64,000 bases of DNA from Timema cristinae (Eukaryota > Arthropoda > Insecta > Phasmatodea > Timematidae): positions 106,534,821 to 106,598,820 of the forward strand of contig JBCFYV010009882.1 of assembly GCA_039000515.1 (NCBI GenBank). Reading direction: 5' to 3'. This document shows, piece by piece, positions 57,901 through 62,974 of this stretch (its first letter is position 1; every line of letters starts with the position of its first letter). A program made the translations under genes and the position numbers. The notes under the pieces were generated by a model, which saw only the letters and a list, made by a program, of their open reading frames with translations, searched no databases and was not told where the DNA came from.

Positions 57901-60900
57901 CCACGATCACCGGCTAGAACACTCCCCACAATCACAGTCTAGGAAACACTCCAGTTTTCCAGACAATGATTAATATGACTACATAGGCCGTGATGTCGCT
58001 CTCATGCTTATAATACATTTATATATCTCTGAGCAGCCAGACACAATCTTCCACATGTGGATTCAGTGAGCCAACTAATCACAGAAAGACGAGGTCAACA
58101 ACTACAAGATATTCACTTCTCAGCTTAAAACAATAATAAATATTCATCTCTTTTGATCTTGAACACGGATTTGTGGCCACCTGGACGCTTATTATTAAGG
58201 TTACAAAAGCATTAGTGGCATATATTATTTGTGTTTTGGCAGACATAGAAACTTACATAAACAATATACTGAGAAAATACTACATGGCTAATTAAAATAA
58301 ACCATGTTTATAATTTCATGTAACCTAAAACAATCAAATTATAGACTATGAAGATACAGTTATCACTTTTGTAAGTAATTACTTACTTAAAACGAAAACA
58401 GATAAACAACCATCATCATCATCATCCTAAACTGTTTTCGGCTTATGGCCGGGTCAGTTTAGTAAAATGCCTCCATCTTCATTTATCCTTCCTCCTTTTA
58501 ATTGATTCTATTCTTCTGCTCTCACTTGTTGATATCTGCTCCTCTCATCTCTTTCTTTGTTTATCTTGTGGTCTTTTCCTTATATATTTCATCTTCATCA
58601 TTCTCTTTGGTATTCACTGTCTTCATACTCATTGCATGCGCATACCATCTCAGTTTTGCTTCCTCTACTATCTCATCTACTCCCTTTACCCCCACTCTCT
58701 ACCAAATAACTTCATTCCTAATCCTGTTTCTACTCGGGACAGCAAACCTGCTCCTCACAAACTTAATTCCCATGACCTCCAATTCATAAGTTTATATTAT
58801 GAAGTTATGTATTTTTATTTGAAACATATCACAGTTAATTCACCTCATTTATGCATATAGAGGCCCCAGACACTAACTGATAATCCAGGTGTGTTAAATA
58901 TGTGGATAAGTAAATAACTTTATTCATAGTTTTGAAATAACTGCTCTTAAAGGATATTTTAGAAATACCATATACTAGGCACATCCAGGAAGTATGTACC
59001 AGTTTGGTTATTTAAATAGATTGAATTTTTCAATAAACTATTTTATTTTCATAATTTACCATACCTTAATCTACTTTTCAACATAATATTACAAAAATGG
59101 AGGCATTTCTCGTAACATAACACAATATTTTGTGTACCTTGTTCATAGACTTAAGCCAGTTCTCAGCCCTCTCTTTCATCTAATCACCGTTGTCAAACTC
59201 CTCACCTGCAAGATATCTCTCCATCTGTCCAATATTCATTGTCAGATTAGTAATGTTTACAAAAAAAAAGTGACAACTGAAGGGATGGTTAGAAATAGAG
59301 TTAGACAATTTAATAAAGAATGGGAGAATGTTCACGAGGAGCACAGTGGCTGCCCGTCTTTTGATTAAAGTGGATGAGAAAATGAGCATCAATGGCAATG
59401 CAATTTCGTAACAATCCATAGTCTTTATTGCGTGCAGTTGTGATGGAGCACATAAACTTCAAAAAACTGTGTTTGAGATTTGTGCCCAAAATGTTCACAG
59501 CGGATCATAAGATCAAATGCATGGATCAACTTTGGAATTTTTACAGTCGTACCAAAAAGGAGACATGTTTTTGATTAAGATTGCCACATATGAAAAGTGT
59601 GTTTCTTATGTGAAGCCAGAGATCAAGCAACACTCATTGAATTGGCGGCTAGAAATTAAAGAAGATGCTGTCCACAAAAAAACAACATGTGTACCATATT
59701 CTGGGAAAAGCAGAAAATTCTGTTGGTGCAATAAATTACACAAGGAATGATGATCATTGCAGCCGTGTACTGTGAAACTAGTTGCAGCATGCAATATAGA
59801 TCAAAAGATATGGGATATTGGTTTCAGGATTTGTGCTGCTGCATCCACACACCAGCAGAGCTATTATGACCATGACGCAAAACAAATTTGCGACTGTTAG
59901 CAGAGAGATGCAAGACTTGGCATCAAAAGCTGATCACTTTGCAAAAGCAAAGTCCTTCCGAGTGCAAATATTTTCCTAGTAGAGTGATGCTAAGTTGCGC
60001 AGACACTATACTTGTCCTTTGATTTGCGTTACGAGGTTATGTTTCCTAGGTTTTGTGTTACCTGATTTAAACTTTCCATCTCATTAGTCCAATATAATAA
60101 TCTCAAAACGTTTTCATGTGTGTTTCACACAATATAACTTTAAATAGGCCTATATCATAATGTAGGCCAAGAGGGGGGGGGGGGGGGGGGGGGGTGAGGA
60201 TACTATGTTTACACTAAATGTTAAAAGAATATTTTCTTTGAAACATAACATTATCAAAATACATTATTATTCACCATCAACACACTGATAATTGGGACAT
60301 TCCAATATTAAGATTAATTGTTAGTAGGGTTTAAAGTAGATGGAGGTTAGTTAGGCTCCAACATATTTGGGATGTTAATAGTATGTTGACCCAACTCATG
60401 GGGCAACATTGACCAATACATTAGTCTCTTCGGTCTAATTTTTCAATGGTGGGGAGGTTGGGATTTTAATCCCAGCTGGGTGTGATGAGTGATTTTATTT
60501 TTCTAAAGGTTTTCCCACTCTCCCTTTACACAAATCCGAATTCTATAACTCAACCTTTATCATCTAAGTATACCCTATTAGGGTAAAACACATGGACAGA
60601 CCAGTTGACAAGCTAATAAAAAGTAGGCCTAATCTGTTTAAGATGCCTCAACAAAACTTTAATAATGTAAGCCTGTGTGGAATGCCAGGCCGCCACCGTG
60701 GTTCGGATTCCACGCTAAACTGTAGGTCCTTCATTTCATCTCACAATCACCCTACCATTACACATTAGCGTAAGTGCGTATAACCCGAACGGGTAGTAAG
60801 ACGCGGTGCTAATAATAATAATAATGTAAGCCTATTTAAACTGAATTGTACATAGAGTAGTAATATACTTTCCACATTAATGTGGTTGTAGGCCAATGAA

Positions 60901-62974
60901 ATATTGCAGTCAAGACTGGAAATAATCAACATATGCCCTAGCTTAATATTTACATGCGGTTTGGTTTAGGCCTAGGTTTTTTTTATTTATAAAAGGTTTA
61001 CTAAATCTATCTGAAACCGATAACTAGTAATAAGATCCAGTTATCCCCAAGTGACTAAATTGCAAACAACTCATTATAAAGAAATATAATATCCTTGTAT
61101 TCTTAATCACTTAACTAAAGTCTCAAGAATTCCCTTTAAATAAAAATGTATTGTGTTTATTTTAACCATACAAACCACCACCTCGTTCACTTTATTGTTA
61201 ACTTAGTAGGCCAACTTCTCATACTAATTCATTTCCTCGTGTGACATTACTATTTGATTGCATATTTCACATTATGATTTTTTGACTAAAATATGTTGTG
61301 TTTATTAAATAACGTAGTCCTAGTATTTTTTCATTTCCAACCGTAGGCAAACAAAATGTTGCAAGATATTTATTAAATTAAGCTATGTTAAATCTTTCTT
61401 GCAAATAATGTGACTTGTGATCAGCTGTTTGGGAAAATAAAAATATATTAATAATGTTCAGTCATGAATACCAGCATTCTTGAAATAAATTTACCTAATT
61501 TCTAGCCTCTTACTTCTTAAAAGGTAATATTCTTTGGAAAAGTGTTGCCAACTGTTGACTCAAACTGATTTTATTCTGTGTGTTGATGCTAGAAACAAAG
61601 TGGAAGCTAAAAATAGTGAACATTACAAAGTGTGGTGGTCATAGTAACCCAAACACTATCTTTTCCTCGAAAGTGACGCTAACTAGCAGTAGCAACTAAC
61701 TTTGCGGAATGGTCATAATAGCCCTGCAGCTCAAGTCACAGGTAGCTGACTTCTATGACCAAGGTACACAAAATATTGTGCTATGTCACGAAAAATGCCT
61801 CGATTTTCATGGTAGTTATGTTGAAAAGTATATTAAGGAATGTAGAATTAGATAAAAATAAAATAGATTATTTAAAAATTTAGTATTTCTTTTAATATCC
61901 AAATGGTACTTACTCCCTGGATGTGCTCATATTTAAAAAAGAAATACTTTGCAAATTTAATTAGGAAAGTAATAATCTTTATGAATACTTTAAAGTTCCA
62001 AATTCCTTGGATAAAATATAGCTTTGTATTTTGTTTGAATAAATCTAGGTGTATGTATAGTTGAAAATAAAATGTTTTTACATTCTTTAATCTTAAATTC
62101 TTCTTTGGGATAGTAAGGAAAGAAACATAAAAATGTGCGAATACATAGGAAATAAACTAAAATGATTTCCTTTTGAGTGAAAGAAACATTTATTTATTTA
62201 TTTTTACCCGTAAAATTCAAGTCCATGAAAGGTCTTACAATTTGAGAGTTACATATACAAATGCTCTGATAGATTACAAGAGGTCGAGTAACAAATCAAG
62301 AGGAACTTGAAGTTTTAAAACTTGGTTATATTAGTCTACTATTGTAATGTTTGTGTACAATATTAAAATTTCTGAAAGTACACTGCTTTTAAAACTAACT
62401 TTACTAAGTAAGTTATTCTGAGATATAAATTATTTTTAAGCTCTGTTTGATTTTTAAAGATGTGTATGGAGGACATATCATTTAATTCTGATCACAAATA
62501 AAACACACATTTTATTTCTATAATTTTACCAAACCATAAACTAAAGTTTTTAAATACATCGATTTTACATATTGTGCCACGTTTTTTGGTGTTTGCTAAT
62601 GTGATCAATATAACGTGACTTCAAATTCTGACTTTATATGGCCATTCTAATTGAAGTAATGCATATCTTGAATGAACTCTCAACTACTACTAGTGCCTTG
62701 ATAACACAACATTTTGTTTATTATTAGTTTTGCTGGGGTATTTAATTATTCCTCCAGTTGCTATCCATATTGTTGCAGGGTTGGGATATCTGAGAAAGGC
62801 ACAGCTACTCTTGAGCTAAGTGTTATCGGTACACCTGGTCATTCAAGCTTTCCTCCTGCTGAGTCTGCTATTGGAATATTGGCAGCTGCAGTTGCAAAGT
62901 TAGAGGAGAACCAACAACCATCATTATTAGGAAAGGGGCCAGAATCAGCAATGTTTAGATATCTTGCTCCTCAC
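27608..62974 (+). CDS. PM20D1-like: PM20D1-like M20 metallopeptidase, five N-terminal coding exons (3' end outside window)
   Basis: Exons 27608-27929, 29699-29934, 47293-47379, 56584-56720 and 62779-62974 join in phase into 326 codons. PM20D1-type enzymes condense or hydrolyse N-fatty-acyl amino acids using two zinc ions. Residues 1-18 are basic, and 20-45 form one hydrophobic segment (signal peptide or anchor). Active-site residues are all present: zinc His147 and catalytic Asp149 in [10 protein letters not shown], bridging Asp180 in GRGAIDDK, general base Glu214 and zinc Glu215 in GHDEE, and zinc Asp242 in LDEG. His282 in GTPGHSS starts the dimerisation domain. The human protein is 502 aa, so roughly a third, including the last zinc His, lies beyond this window. 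Introns are 1.8, 17.4, 9.2 and 6.1 kb and filled with transposons. Every junction has GT-AG ends and no frame is broken, so the gene looks functional. A close M20 paralogue cannot be excluded. Confidence 0.93.
28128..28361 (+). mobile_element. SINE-B, copy with 16-bp target duplication (intron 1)
   Basis: 234 bp. B box GGTTTGATCC at about 28201, body CAAATGTGGGTATACTTCC, tail CCCGAACAGGTAGTAAGATG. Duplications ATTTAAAATACTATTA (28112-28127) and the same with one change (28362-28377) fix its ends and define family SINE-B. Confidence 0.9.
29295..29480 (+). repeat. LINE C-terminal fragment with a 46-bp triplication (intron 1)
   Basis: GGGTGTAAYGAGG recurs at 29295, 29341 and 29387, exactly 46 bp apart, each with ACTGGATAGAAYTAGCTC. 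The unit encodes the [12 protein letters not shown] C-terminal motif of an insect non-LTR element. The following bases (GCAGCAATGGACTTTTGAGT) continue the same ORF end. A related minus-strand piece lies at 51440-51575. Confidence 0.75.
29699..29934 (+). CDS. PM20D1-like: PM20D1-like coding exon 2
   Basis: Acceptor TTTTTTTCAG|GC, donor ATG|GTGAAT. Carries HLDVVP (first zinc His and catalytic Asp) and GRGAIDDK (bridging Asp), plus PPFSG of the substrate-side loop. Phase 0 at its end. Confidence 0.95.
29935..30286. other. Intron 2, no feature recognised
   Basis: AT-rich start of the 17.4-kb intron. Confidence 0.5.
30287..30576 (+). repeat. 5' LTR of the decayed Gypsy element
   Basis: 290 bp, TGATATGTC...CATACATAACA. 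Its end (ATCTTTAACTAATTACATAC) matches the 3' LTR around the hAT insertion (CCTTAACTAATTAC / ATATATAACA). Confidence 0.7.
30682..31400 (+). pseudogene. Gypsy gag remnant
   Basis: Starts [14 protein letters not shown], then [19 protein letters not shown], and in shifted frames [19 protein letters not shown] and [20 protein letters not shown]. This is the capsid order of K02A2.6-like arthropod Gypsy gags. Stops and at least three frameshifts. Confidence 0.8.
31654..32181 (+). pseudogene. Gypsy reverse transcriptase remnant
   Basis: [19 protein letters not shown], then [19 protein letters not shown], then [20 protein letters not shown] and [12 protein letters not shown]. The catalytic YLDD box reads YLDN, and the RLPFGI segment before it is deleted. 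Two stops separate the open pieces. Confidence 0.85.
32388..32548 (+). pseudogene. Gypsy connection/RNase H start
   Basis: [17 protein letters not shown], then [12 protein letters not shown] and [12 protein letters not shown], the entry to the RNase H domain. It is cut at the SINE; the first RNase H catalytic Asp should come right after this. Confidence 0.78.
32549..32697 (+). mobile_element. SINE-A, 5'-truncated copy at a pol deletion junction
   Basis: Begins inside the SINE body (GTGAATGTGAGGAATGCC) and ends with the standard tail. Upstream pol stops at RNase H and downstream pol resumes near its C-terminus, so about the whole RNase H and integrase core is missing at this spot. Confidence 0.88.
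32701..33072 (+). pseudogene. Gypsy pol C-terminal tail
   Basis: 123 aa open. [14 protein letters not shown], then [26 protein letters not shown] and [12 protein letters not shown]. This matches the region after the integrase core in K02A2.6-like polyproteins (G..LRTRLDLL ... GD.VLVRNY ... KW.PG.V ... VHVDQLR). Confidence 0.78.
33073..33238. other. Gypsy 3' untranslated sequence
   Basis: Remnant between the pol tail and the 3' LTR, ending with a purine-rich TTTTGAGGGA. Confidence 0.5.
33239..33360 (+). repeat. Shortened 3' LTR of the decayed Gypsy element
   Basis: 122 bp here plus 10 bp at 36212-36221. Shorter than the 290-bp 5' LTR, so an internal deletion is likely. The hAT element split it 10 bp before its end. 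Confidence 0.65.
33361..36203 (-). mobile_element. hAT transposon inserted in the Gypsy 3' LTR
   Basis: 2,843 bp with perfect 13-bp terminal inverted repeats TAGGGGGCGGATT, flanked by perfect 8-bp target duplications CTAATTAC (33353-33360 and 36204-36211), the hallmark of hAT elements. It contains a multi-exon transposase on the minus strand. Subterminal regions are rich in TAGGCAT/TAGGCACTA repeats (33400-33520 and 36050-36100), candidate transposase-binding sites. Confidence 0.95.
33588..35734 (-). pseudogene. hAT transposase, lightly damaged
   Basis: Minus-strand pieces: exon 1 35734-35624 (starts [19 protein letters not shown], donor GAG|GTAAGC); exon 2 35329-35039, which completes a BED-like zinc finger (CQPC ... 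HLEQH ... H) and holds [13 protein letters not shown]; a third piece from 34932 with [14 protein letters not shown], where a frameshift follows; a fourth from about 34626 with [12 protein letters not shown] and [14 protein letters not shown]; and 33935-33588 with the dimerisation motif [17 protein letters not shown]. Exons 1-2 join in frame with consensus splice sites. Damage is limited to about one obvious frameshift, so the element is young or recently silenced. Confidence 0.88.
36222..36811. other. Intron 2, no feature recognised
   Basis: AT-rich. The 70-aa minus-strand frame at 36334-36546 has no recognisable domain. Confidence 0.4.
36812..36994 (+). mobile_element. SINE-A, 5'-truncated copy with (TAA)n(TA)n tail
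   Basis: Begins GGAATGCCAGGCCTCCACTG and ends at GTAGTAAGACGCTGTGC followed by about ten TAA units, then TA dinucleotides to about 36994. Confidence 0.88.
36995..37554. other. Intron 2, no feature recognised
   Basis: AT-rich intronic sequence. Confidence 0.4.
37555..38060. repeat. Degenerate GTCGAC-rich repeat block
   Basis: Variants of ACTGGTCGACA, GGTCGAC and TTGGTCGACAAA recur irregularly every 30-60 bp (for example near 37562, 37660, 37722 and 37805) in sequence that is locally less AT-rich. It looks like an old minisatellite. No coding frame of interest. Confidence 0.5.
38319..38765 (+). mobile_element. Dispersed repeat R1, short copy with target duplication
   Basis: 447 bp. Same ends as 5687-6293 (CTAGCCCCCTTCCCTG ... 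ATAATATTAG) with about 160 bp less in the middle. Flanked by TACATAA at 38312-38318 and 38766-38772, which defines the ends and shows it transposed. Confidence 0.85.
38773..39719. other. Intron 2, no feature recognised
   Basis: AT-rich. An 87-aa minus-strand open frame at 39325-39588 has no recognisable domain. Confidence 0.4.
39720..41480. repeat. Degenerate tandem array split by a MITE
   Basis: Blocks with AACTATTTGAAGTGGTC-, CCTAGAAAATTTTTGAAA- and GATGCCTCTA-like motifs recur roughly every 50-70 bp at 39760-40120 and again at 40560-40730 and 41365-41480. Divergence is high. The TA-flanked element 40735-41360 is inserted in it. Confidence 0.5.
40735..41360. mobile_element. Pogo/Tigger-type MITE
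   Basis: 626 bp, flanked by TA (40733-40734 and 41361-41362). Terminal inverted repeats of about 24 bp: CAGCCAACTCTCGATTATAC at left; complement of the right end reads CAGTCAAATCTCGATTCTAC. Both ends also carry TTCACGGTTCCC followed by GGGTCGTTA in the same orientation, so subterminal motifs are direct repeats. An internal duplicated block (ATCGTTCACAAAATC and relatives) lies at 40860-41030. No coding sequence. Confidence 0.85.
41565..41845. repeat. 63-66-bp tandem repeat, about 4 copies
   Basis: CACAATTAATTAC-like landmarks begin at 41587, 41650, 41716 and 41782. Units also share CTGACAAAATATTACTTTAG. Confidence 0.85.
42080..42545. repeat. Pair of about 150-bp direct repeats
   Basis: Copies at about 42080-42220 and 42392-42540 share GTGGATGTAA, CTAATGTAATTCCAGA, GATAGGTCTTAC, GACCTCCAAAGAAAGGTCC and CTCCGCCATTTT. 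The palindrome-like GACCT...AGGTC lies within each. Confidence 0.75.
42970..43190 (+). mobile_element. SINE-B copy (diverged)
   Basis: B-box region GGGGTTTGAATCCTGATT at about 43013, body AAAATGCGGGTATATTACC, tail TATAGCCCAAAAGGTTAGG. Old copy. Confidence 0.68.
43523..44570 (-). CDS. Uncharacterised two-exon gene in PM20D1-like intron 2 (antisense)
   Basis: Exon A is 44570-44440 and exon B is 43817-43523 on the minus strand. Donor is AAAAG|GTAAAT and acceptor TTTTAG|GATTTG; the split AGG codon joins in phase to give 141 aa with no stop. Residues 1-44 are strongly basic ([12 protein letters not shown]), suggesting nuclear or nucleic-acid binding. Residues about 45-90 are acidic and Ser/Thr-rich ([13 protein letters not shown]). 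The end contains [14 protein letters not shown] do not recognise a family. The host-gene intron is otherwise full of transposon relics, so it could be the surviving part of a DNA transposon ORF or a domesticated gene. The intron (43818-44439) holds a SINE-B fragment. A GC-richer stretch at 45095-45190 could hold its promoter. Confidence 0.45.
43920..44060 (-). mobile_element. SINE-B fragment
   Basis: The complement carries AAGGTTTGAATTCCAGCTTGG, then CACTCTTCCTTCACACAAACG and GGTACATTTCCTC in SINE-B order. It lies inside the intron of the two-exon antisense gene. Confidence 0.6.
44571..45819. other. Intron 2, no gene recognised
   Basis: Includes a (TA)n tract at about 44672-44704 and a GC-richer patch at 45095-45190 (CCTCACCACTCCCCGCCCGC) upstream of the antisense gene. 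Confidence 0.4.
45820..45978. repeat. Compound TA/CA microsatellite
   Basis: Alternating (CA)n, (TA)n and TATATG tracts with two inverted AAAAAGAGTATGTG / CACACTCTTTTTT segments. Confidence 0.85.
46070..46773. repeat. Foldback element 2, arms of about 300 bp
   Basis: The left arm 46070-46390 and right arm 46487-46773 are inverted repeats, separated by about 96 bp. Matching blocks include AGGTGGATAGAAA, GCTGCCACTGGACA, GGCTGCCTCTTGAAGAAA, CGACCTAGGTT, CTCATCAGGAGGGAG and AACACAACTTC. A poly-A expansion (46311-46329) interrupts the left arm. No coding sequence. Transcripts would form a long hairpin. Confidence 0.85.
46774..47292. other. End of intron 2, no feature recognised
   Basis: AT-rich sequence leading to the exon 3 acceptor (CCTATTTTTGAAG at 47280-47292). 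Confidence 0.45.
47293..47379 (+). CDS. PM20D1-like: PM20D1-like coding exon 3
   Basis: 29 codons, phase 0 at both ends. Acceptor TTTTTGAAG|GG, donor GAA|GTGAGA. Ends exactly on the catalytic motif FGHDEE, so the general-base Glu and a zinc-binding Glu are its last two residues. Too short for ordinary ORF finding; supported by its match to the PM20D1 pattern and by phase. Confidence 0.95.
47565..47607. repeat. 14-15-bp triplet repeat
   Basis: AAAATCACATTTGG three times in tandem just after exon 3. It is followed at about 47612 by CAGTGGCGGAGC, a hAT-like end. Confidence 0.8.
47660..48157. other. Intron 3, no feature recognised
   Basis: The 86-aa minus-strand frame at 47911-48171 shows no recognisable domain and overlaps the SINE start. 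Confidence 0.4.
48158..48345 (+). mobile_element. SINE-A, 5'-truncated copy (variant subfamily)
   Basis: Shares the GACGTGTATTAATCATAACTT insertion with the copy at 27255-27445. Ends GTAGTAAGATGCTGTGC and TAA triplets. Confidence 0.88.
48346..49739. other. Intron 3, no gene recognised
   Basis: About 48405-48490 is a possible SINE-B scrap (minus). The rest is unassigned. Confidence 0.4.
49740..50095. repeat. 50-bp tandem array of small palindromes
   Basis: Six to seven units of 50-52 bp. Each carries a 19-bp imperfect palindrome, CTATGTCTGATGGACATAG in its consensus form, with ATGTCTG landmarks at 49797, 49847, 49898 and 49948. Sequence between palindromes is also related (GTCAGACATTCTGAC-like, itself palindromic). 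Confidence 0.85.
50096..51439. other. Intron 3, no gene recognised
   Basis: Includes a GC-richer stretch at 50100-50480 with 61-77-aa minus-strand frames that I do not recognise. Confidence 0.4.
51440..51575 (-). pseudogene. LINE C-terminal fragment
   Basis: The minus strand gives [20 protein letters not shown] then [12 protein letters not shown], the C-terminal motif of an insect non-LTR retrotransposon and the same type as 29295-29480. It directly abuts the hAT-like coding remnant at 51577. Confidence 0.7.
51577..52073 (-). pseudogene. ZMYM1-like hAT transposase N-terminus
   Basis: Starts [20 protein letters not shown] at 52073. After one stop it continues with [15 protein letters not shown] and a Ser/Thr/Gln-rich stretch, a frameshift in a poly-A run near 51823, then [19 protein letters not shown] and CDFSKSEK. 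This order (K.DSFF... DPALW...LRE) precedes the TTF-type zinc finger in ZMYM1-like hAT proteins. The finger and catalytic core are missing. Confidence 0.7.
52074..52928 (-). mobile_element. 5' part of the ZMYM1-like hAT element
   Basis: Begins at 52928 with CAGTGGCGGATTTACC on the minus strand, a hAT-type terminal sequence, and leads to the start codon at 52073. It contains a GC-rich, CpG-containing block at 52530-52720 that may be the element's promoter. Open frames of 67-86 aa in this block look incidental. The 3' end of the element was not found. Confidence 0.6.
52930..54090. repeat. Degenerate long-unit tandem array, copy 2
   Basis: Same family as 14990-15900. Landmarks TTCTACCACACTGA-like (near 52963, 53133, 53257, 53532, 53790) and AATTTCAGTTTTCTAC recur every 110-165 bp. 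The hAT-type element at 52928 ends exactly at its border. Confidence 0.6.
54091..54788. other. Intron 3, no gene recognised
   Basis: The 70-aa minus-strand frame at 54118-54330 is not recognised. Confidence 0.4.
54789..54973 (-). mobile_element. SINE-A, minus-strand copy with 13-bp target duplication
   Basis: 185-bp 5'-truncated copy. Its tail lies at the left (TTATTATTAGCACCGCGTCT). Perfect duplications AGAAAGAAATATA at 54776-54788 and 54974-54986 show that this truncated form is what inserted. Confidence 0.94.
55193..56217. repeat. Foldback element 1: 1-kb near-perfect inverted repeat
   Basis: Left arm 55193-55465 matches the complement of 55950-56217 with only a few mismatches. Left 55640-55712 matches the complement of about 55880-55950. 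The left arm carries an extra block of about 175 bp (55466-55640). The central spacer is about 165 bp. Key blocks are AAACTTAAGATTAGCAATAT and GGCTTTCTTTTAAACGGTGA with its complement. No coding sequence. Transcribed within the host intron it would form a very long hairpin. Confidence 0.9.
56218..56583. other. End of intron 3, no feature recognised
   Basis: AT-rich, ending at the exon 4 acceptor TACTTTGCAG. Confidence 0.5.
56584..56720 (+). CDS. PM20D1-like: PM20D1-like coding exon 4
   Basis: Acceptor TTTGCAG|GT, donor TAT|GTGAGT. Encodes [14 protein letters not shown], the zinc-binding Asp in FVLDEGFP, and RHVA before the split Met codon (two bases carried over). Confidence 0.94.
56721..57356. 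other. Intron 4, no feature recognised
   Basis: AT-rich start of the intron. Confidence 0.45.
57357..57600 (+). mobile_element. SINE-B, near full-length copy
   Basis: Head TCGATGGTCAAATGGTTTAAGG (A-box side), B box GGTTAGAATCC, body CTCCCTTCATGCAAATGCTGG, tail CAGCCCAAATAGTAAATAAG then poly-A. Typical of the family. Confidence 0.75.
57735..57870 (-). mobile_element. SINE-B fragment
   Basis: The complement has GATTTGAATCCAGGTCG, then CACTCTCCCTCCATGCAAATG and GTATACATAC. It lies 135 bp from the plus-strand copy, forming an inverted pair. Confidence 0.65.
57871..58394. other. Intron 4, no feature recognised
   Basis: Contains a short repeat of GAACACTCCCCACRATCAC (about 57892-57940). Otherwise unassigned. 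Confidence 0.45.
58395..58790 (-). pseudogene. LINE reverse transcriptase C-terminal fragment
   Basis: The minus strand reads MGIKFVRSR, then [10 protein letters not shown], then [20 protein letters not shown] and [13 protein letters not shown], followed by TRPAENSLG after stops. This is the C-terminal order of insect RT-containing LINEs (MKFLR...RNE.IR...LRWFGHV.RM). It ends at a (CAT)n stretch near 58411-58424. The plus-strand 95-aa frame is a shadow. Confidence 0.7.
58979..59250 (-). pseudogene. Inverted mariner 3' end (left)
   Basis: The minus strand encodes [14 protein letters not shown], then [14 protein letters not shown], then a C-terminal region matching the right-hand copy at 61720-61853. 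This is the tail of a mariner transposase (RFDD...V..WL.SQ). Confidence 0.68.
59262..59900 (+). pseudogene. Mariner transposase remnant
   Basis: [20 protein letters not shown] then SGCPS (helix-turn-helix end). After frameshifts [15 protein letters not shown] with TADHK, then [31 protein letters not shown] and AAVYCETS. The motif that normally reads TGDETW is changed beyond recognition. The order matches mariner transposases; the 5' half of the HTH region is replaced by the inverted 3' end. Confidence 0.82.
60173..60194. repeat. G homopolymer, 22 bp
   Basis: Uninterrupted run of G on the plus strand, unusual in this AT-rich window. Confidence 0.9.
60425..60600 (+). mobile_element. SINE-B copy (diverged)
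   Basis: Contains GGGATTTTAATCCCAGCTGG at the B-box site and CACTCTCCCTTTACACAAATC in the body. Tail degenerate. Confidence 0.6.
60675..60819 (+). mobile_element. SINE-A, 5'-truncated copy with 14-bp target duplication
   Basis: Begins GTGTGGAATGCCAGGC and ends with TAA repeats. AATAATGTAAGCCT occurs at 60661-60674 and 60820-60833, flanking it perfectly. Confidence 0.93.
60834..61719. other. Intron 4, no feature recognised
   Basis: AT-rich sequence between the SINE and the mariner 3' end. Confidence 0.4.
61720..61928 (+). pseudogene. Mariner 3' end (right)
   Basis: The plus strand reads [16 protein letters not shown], then [15 protein letters not shown] with a stop near 61853, a good match to the last 40 residues of mariner transposases. 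It is followed by the noncoding terminus ending CCTGGATGTGC. Confidence 0.78.
61929..62778. other. End of intron 4, no feature recognised
   Basis: AT-rich, ending at the exon 5 acceptor ATTGTTGCAG. Confidence 0.5.
62779..62974 (+). CDS. PM20D1-like: PM20D1-like coding exon 5
   Basis: Acceptor TTGTTGCAG|GG completes the split Met codon; donor CAC|GTATGT, phase 0. Encodes [15 protein letters not shown], then [10 protein letters not shown] (dimerisation-domain His) and [18 protein letters not shown], the start of the lid domain. The open frame continuing to 63016 is intronic. Confidence 0.95.

Larger units (their letters stand above)
58977..61928 (+). mobile_element. Mariner relic flanked by two inverted 3' ends
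   Basis: A terminal sequence GCACATCCAGGRAGTA occurs at 58979 and, inverted, at about 61924. The homology extends about 170 bp inward on both sides (to about 59147 and 61755). The inverted segments include transposase C-terminal coding, so the left end is an inverted copy of the 3' end and not an ordinary short terminal repeat. A plus-strand transposase remnant lies at 59262-59900. SINE-B and SINE-A copies and a G homopolymer sit in the middle. No clear TA target duplication could be fixed. Confidence 0.7.

Noticed and set aside
58502..58860. Plus-strand hydrophobic 95-aa ORF as a membrane protein
   Set aside because: It is the antisense shadow of a LINE reverse transcriptase fragment.
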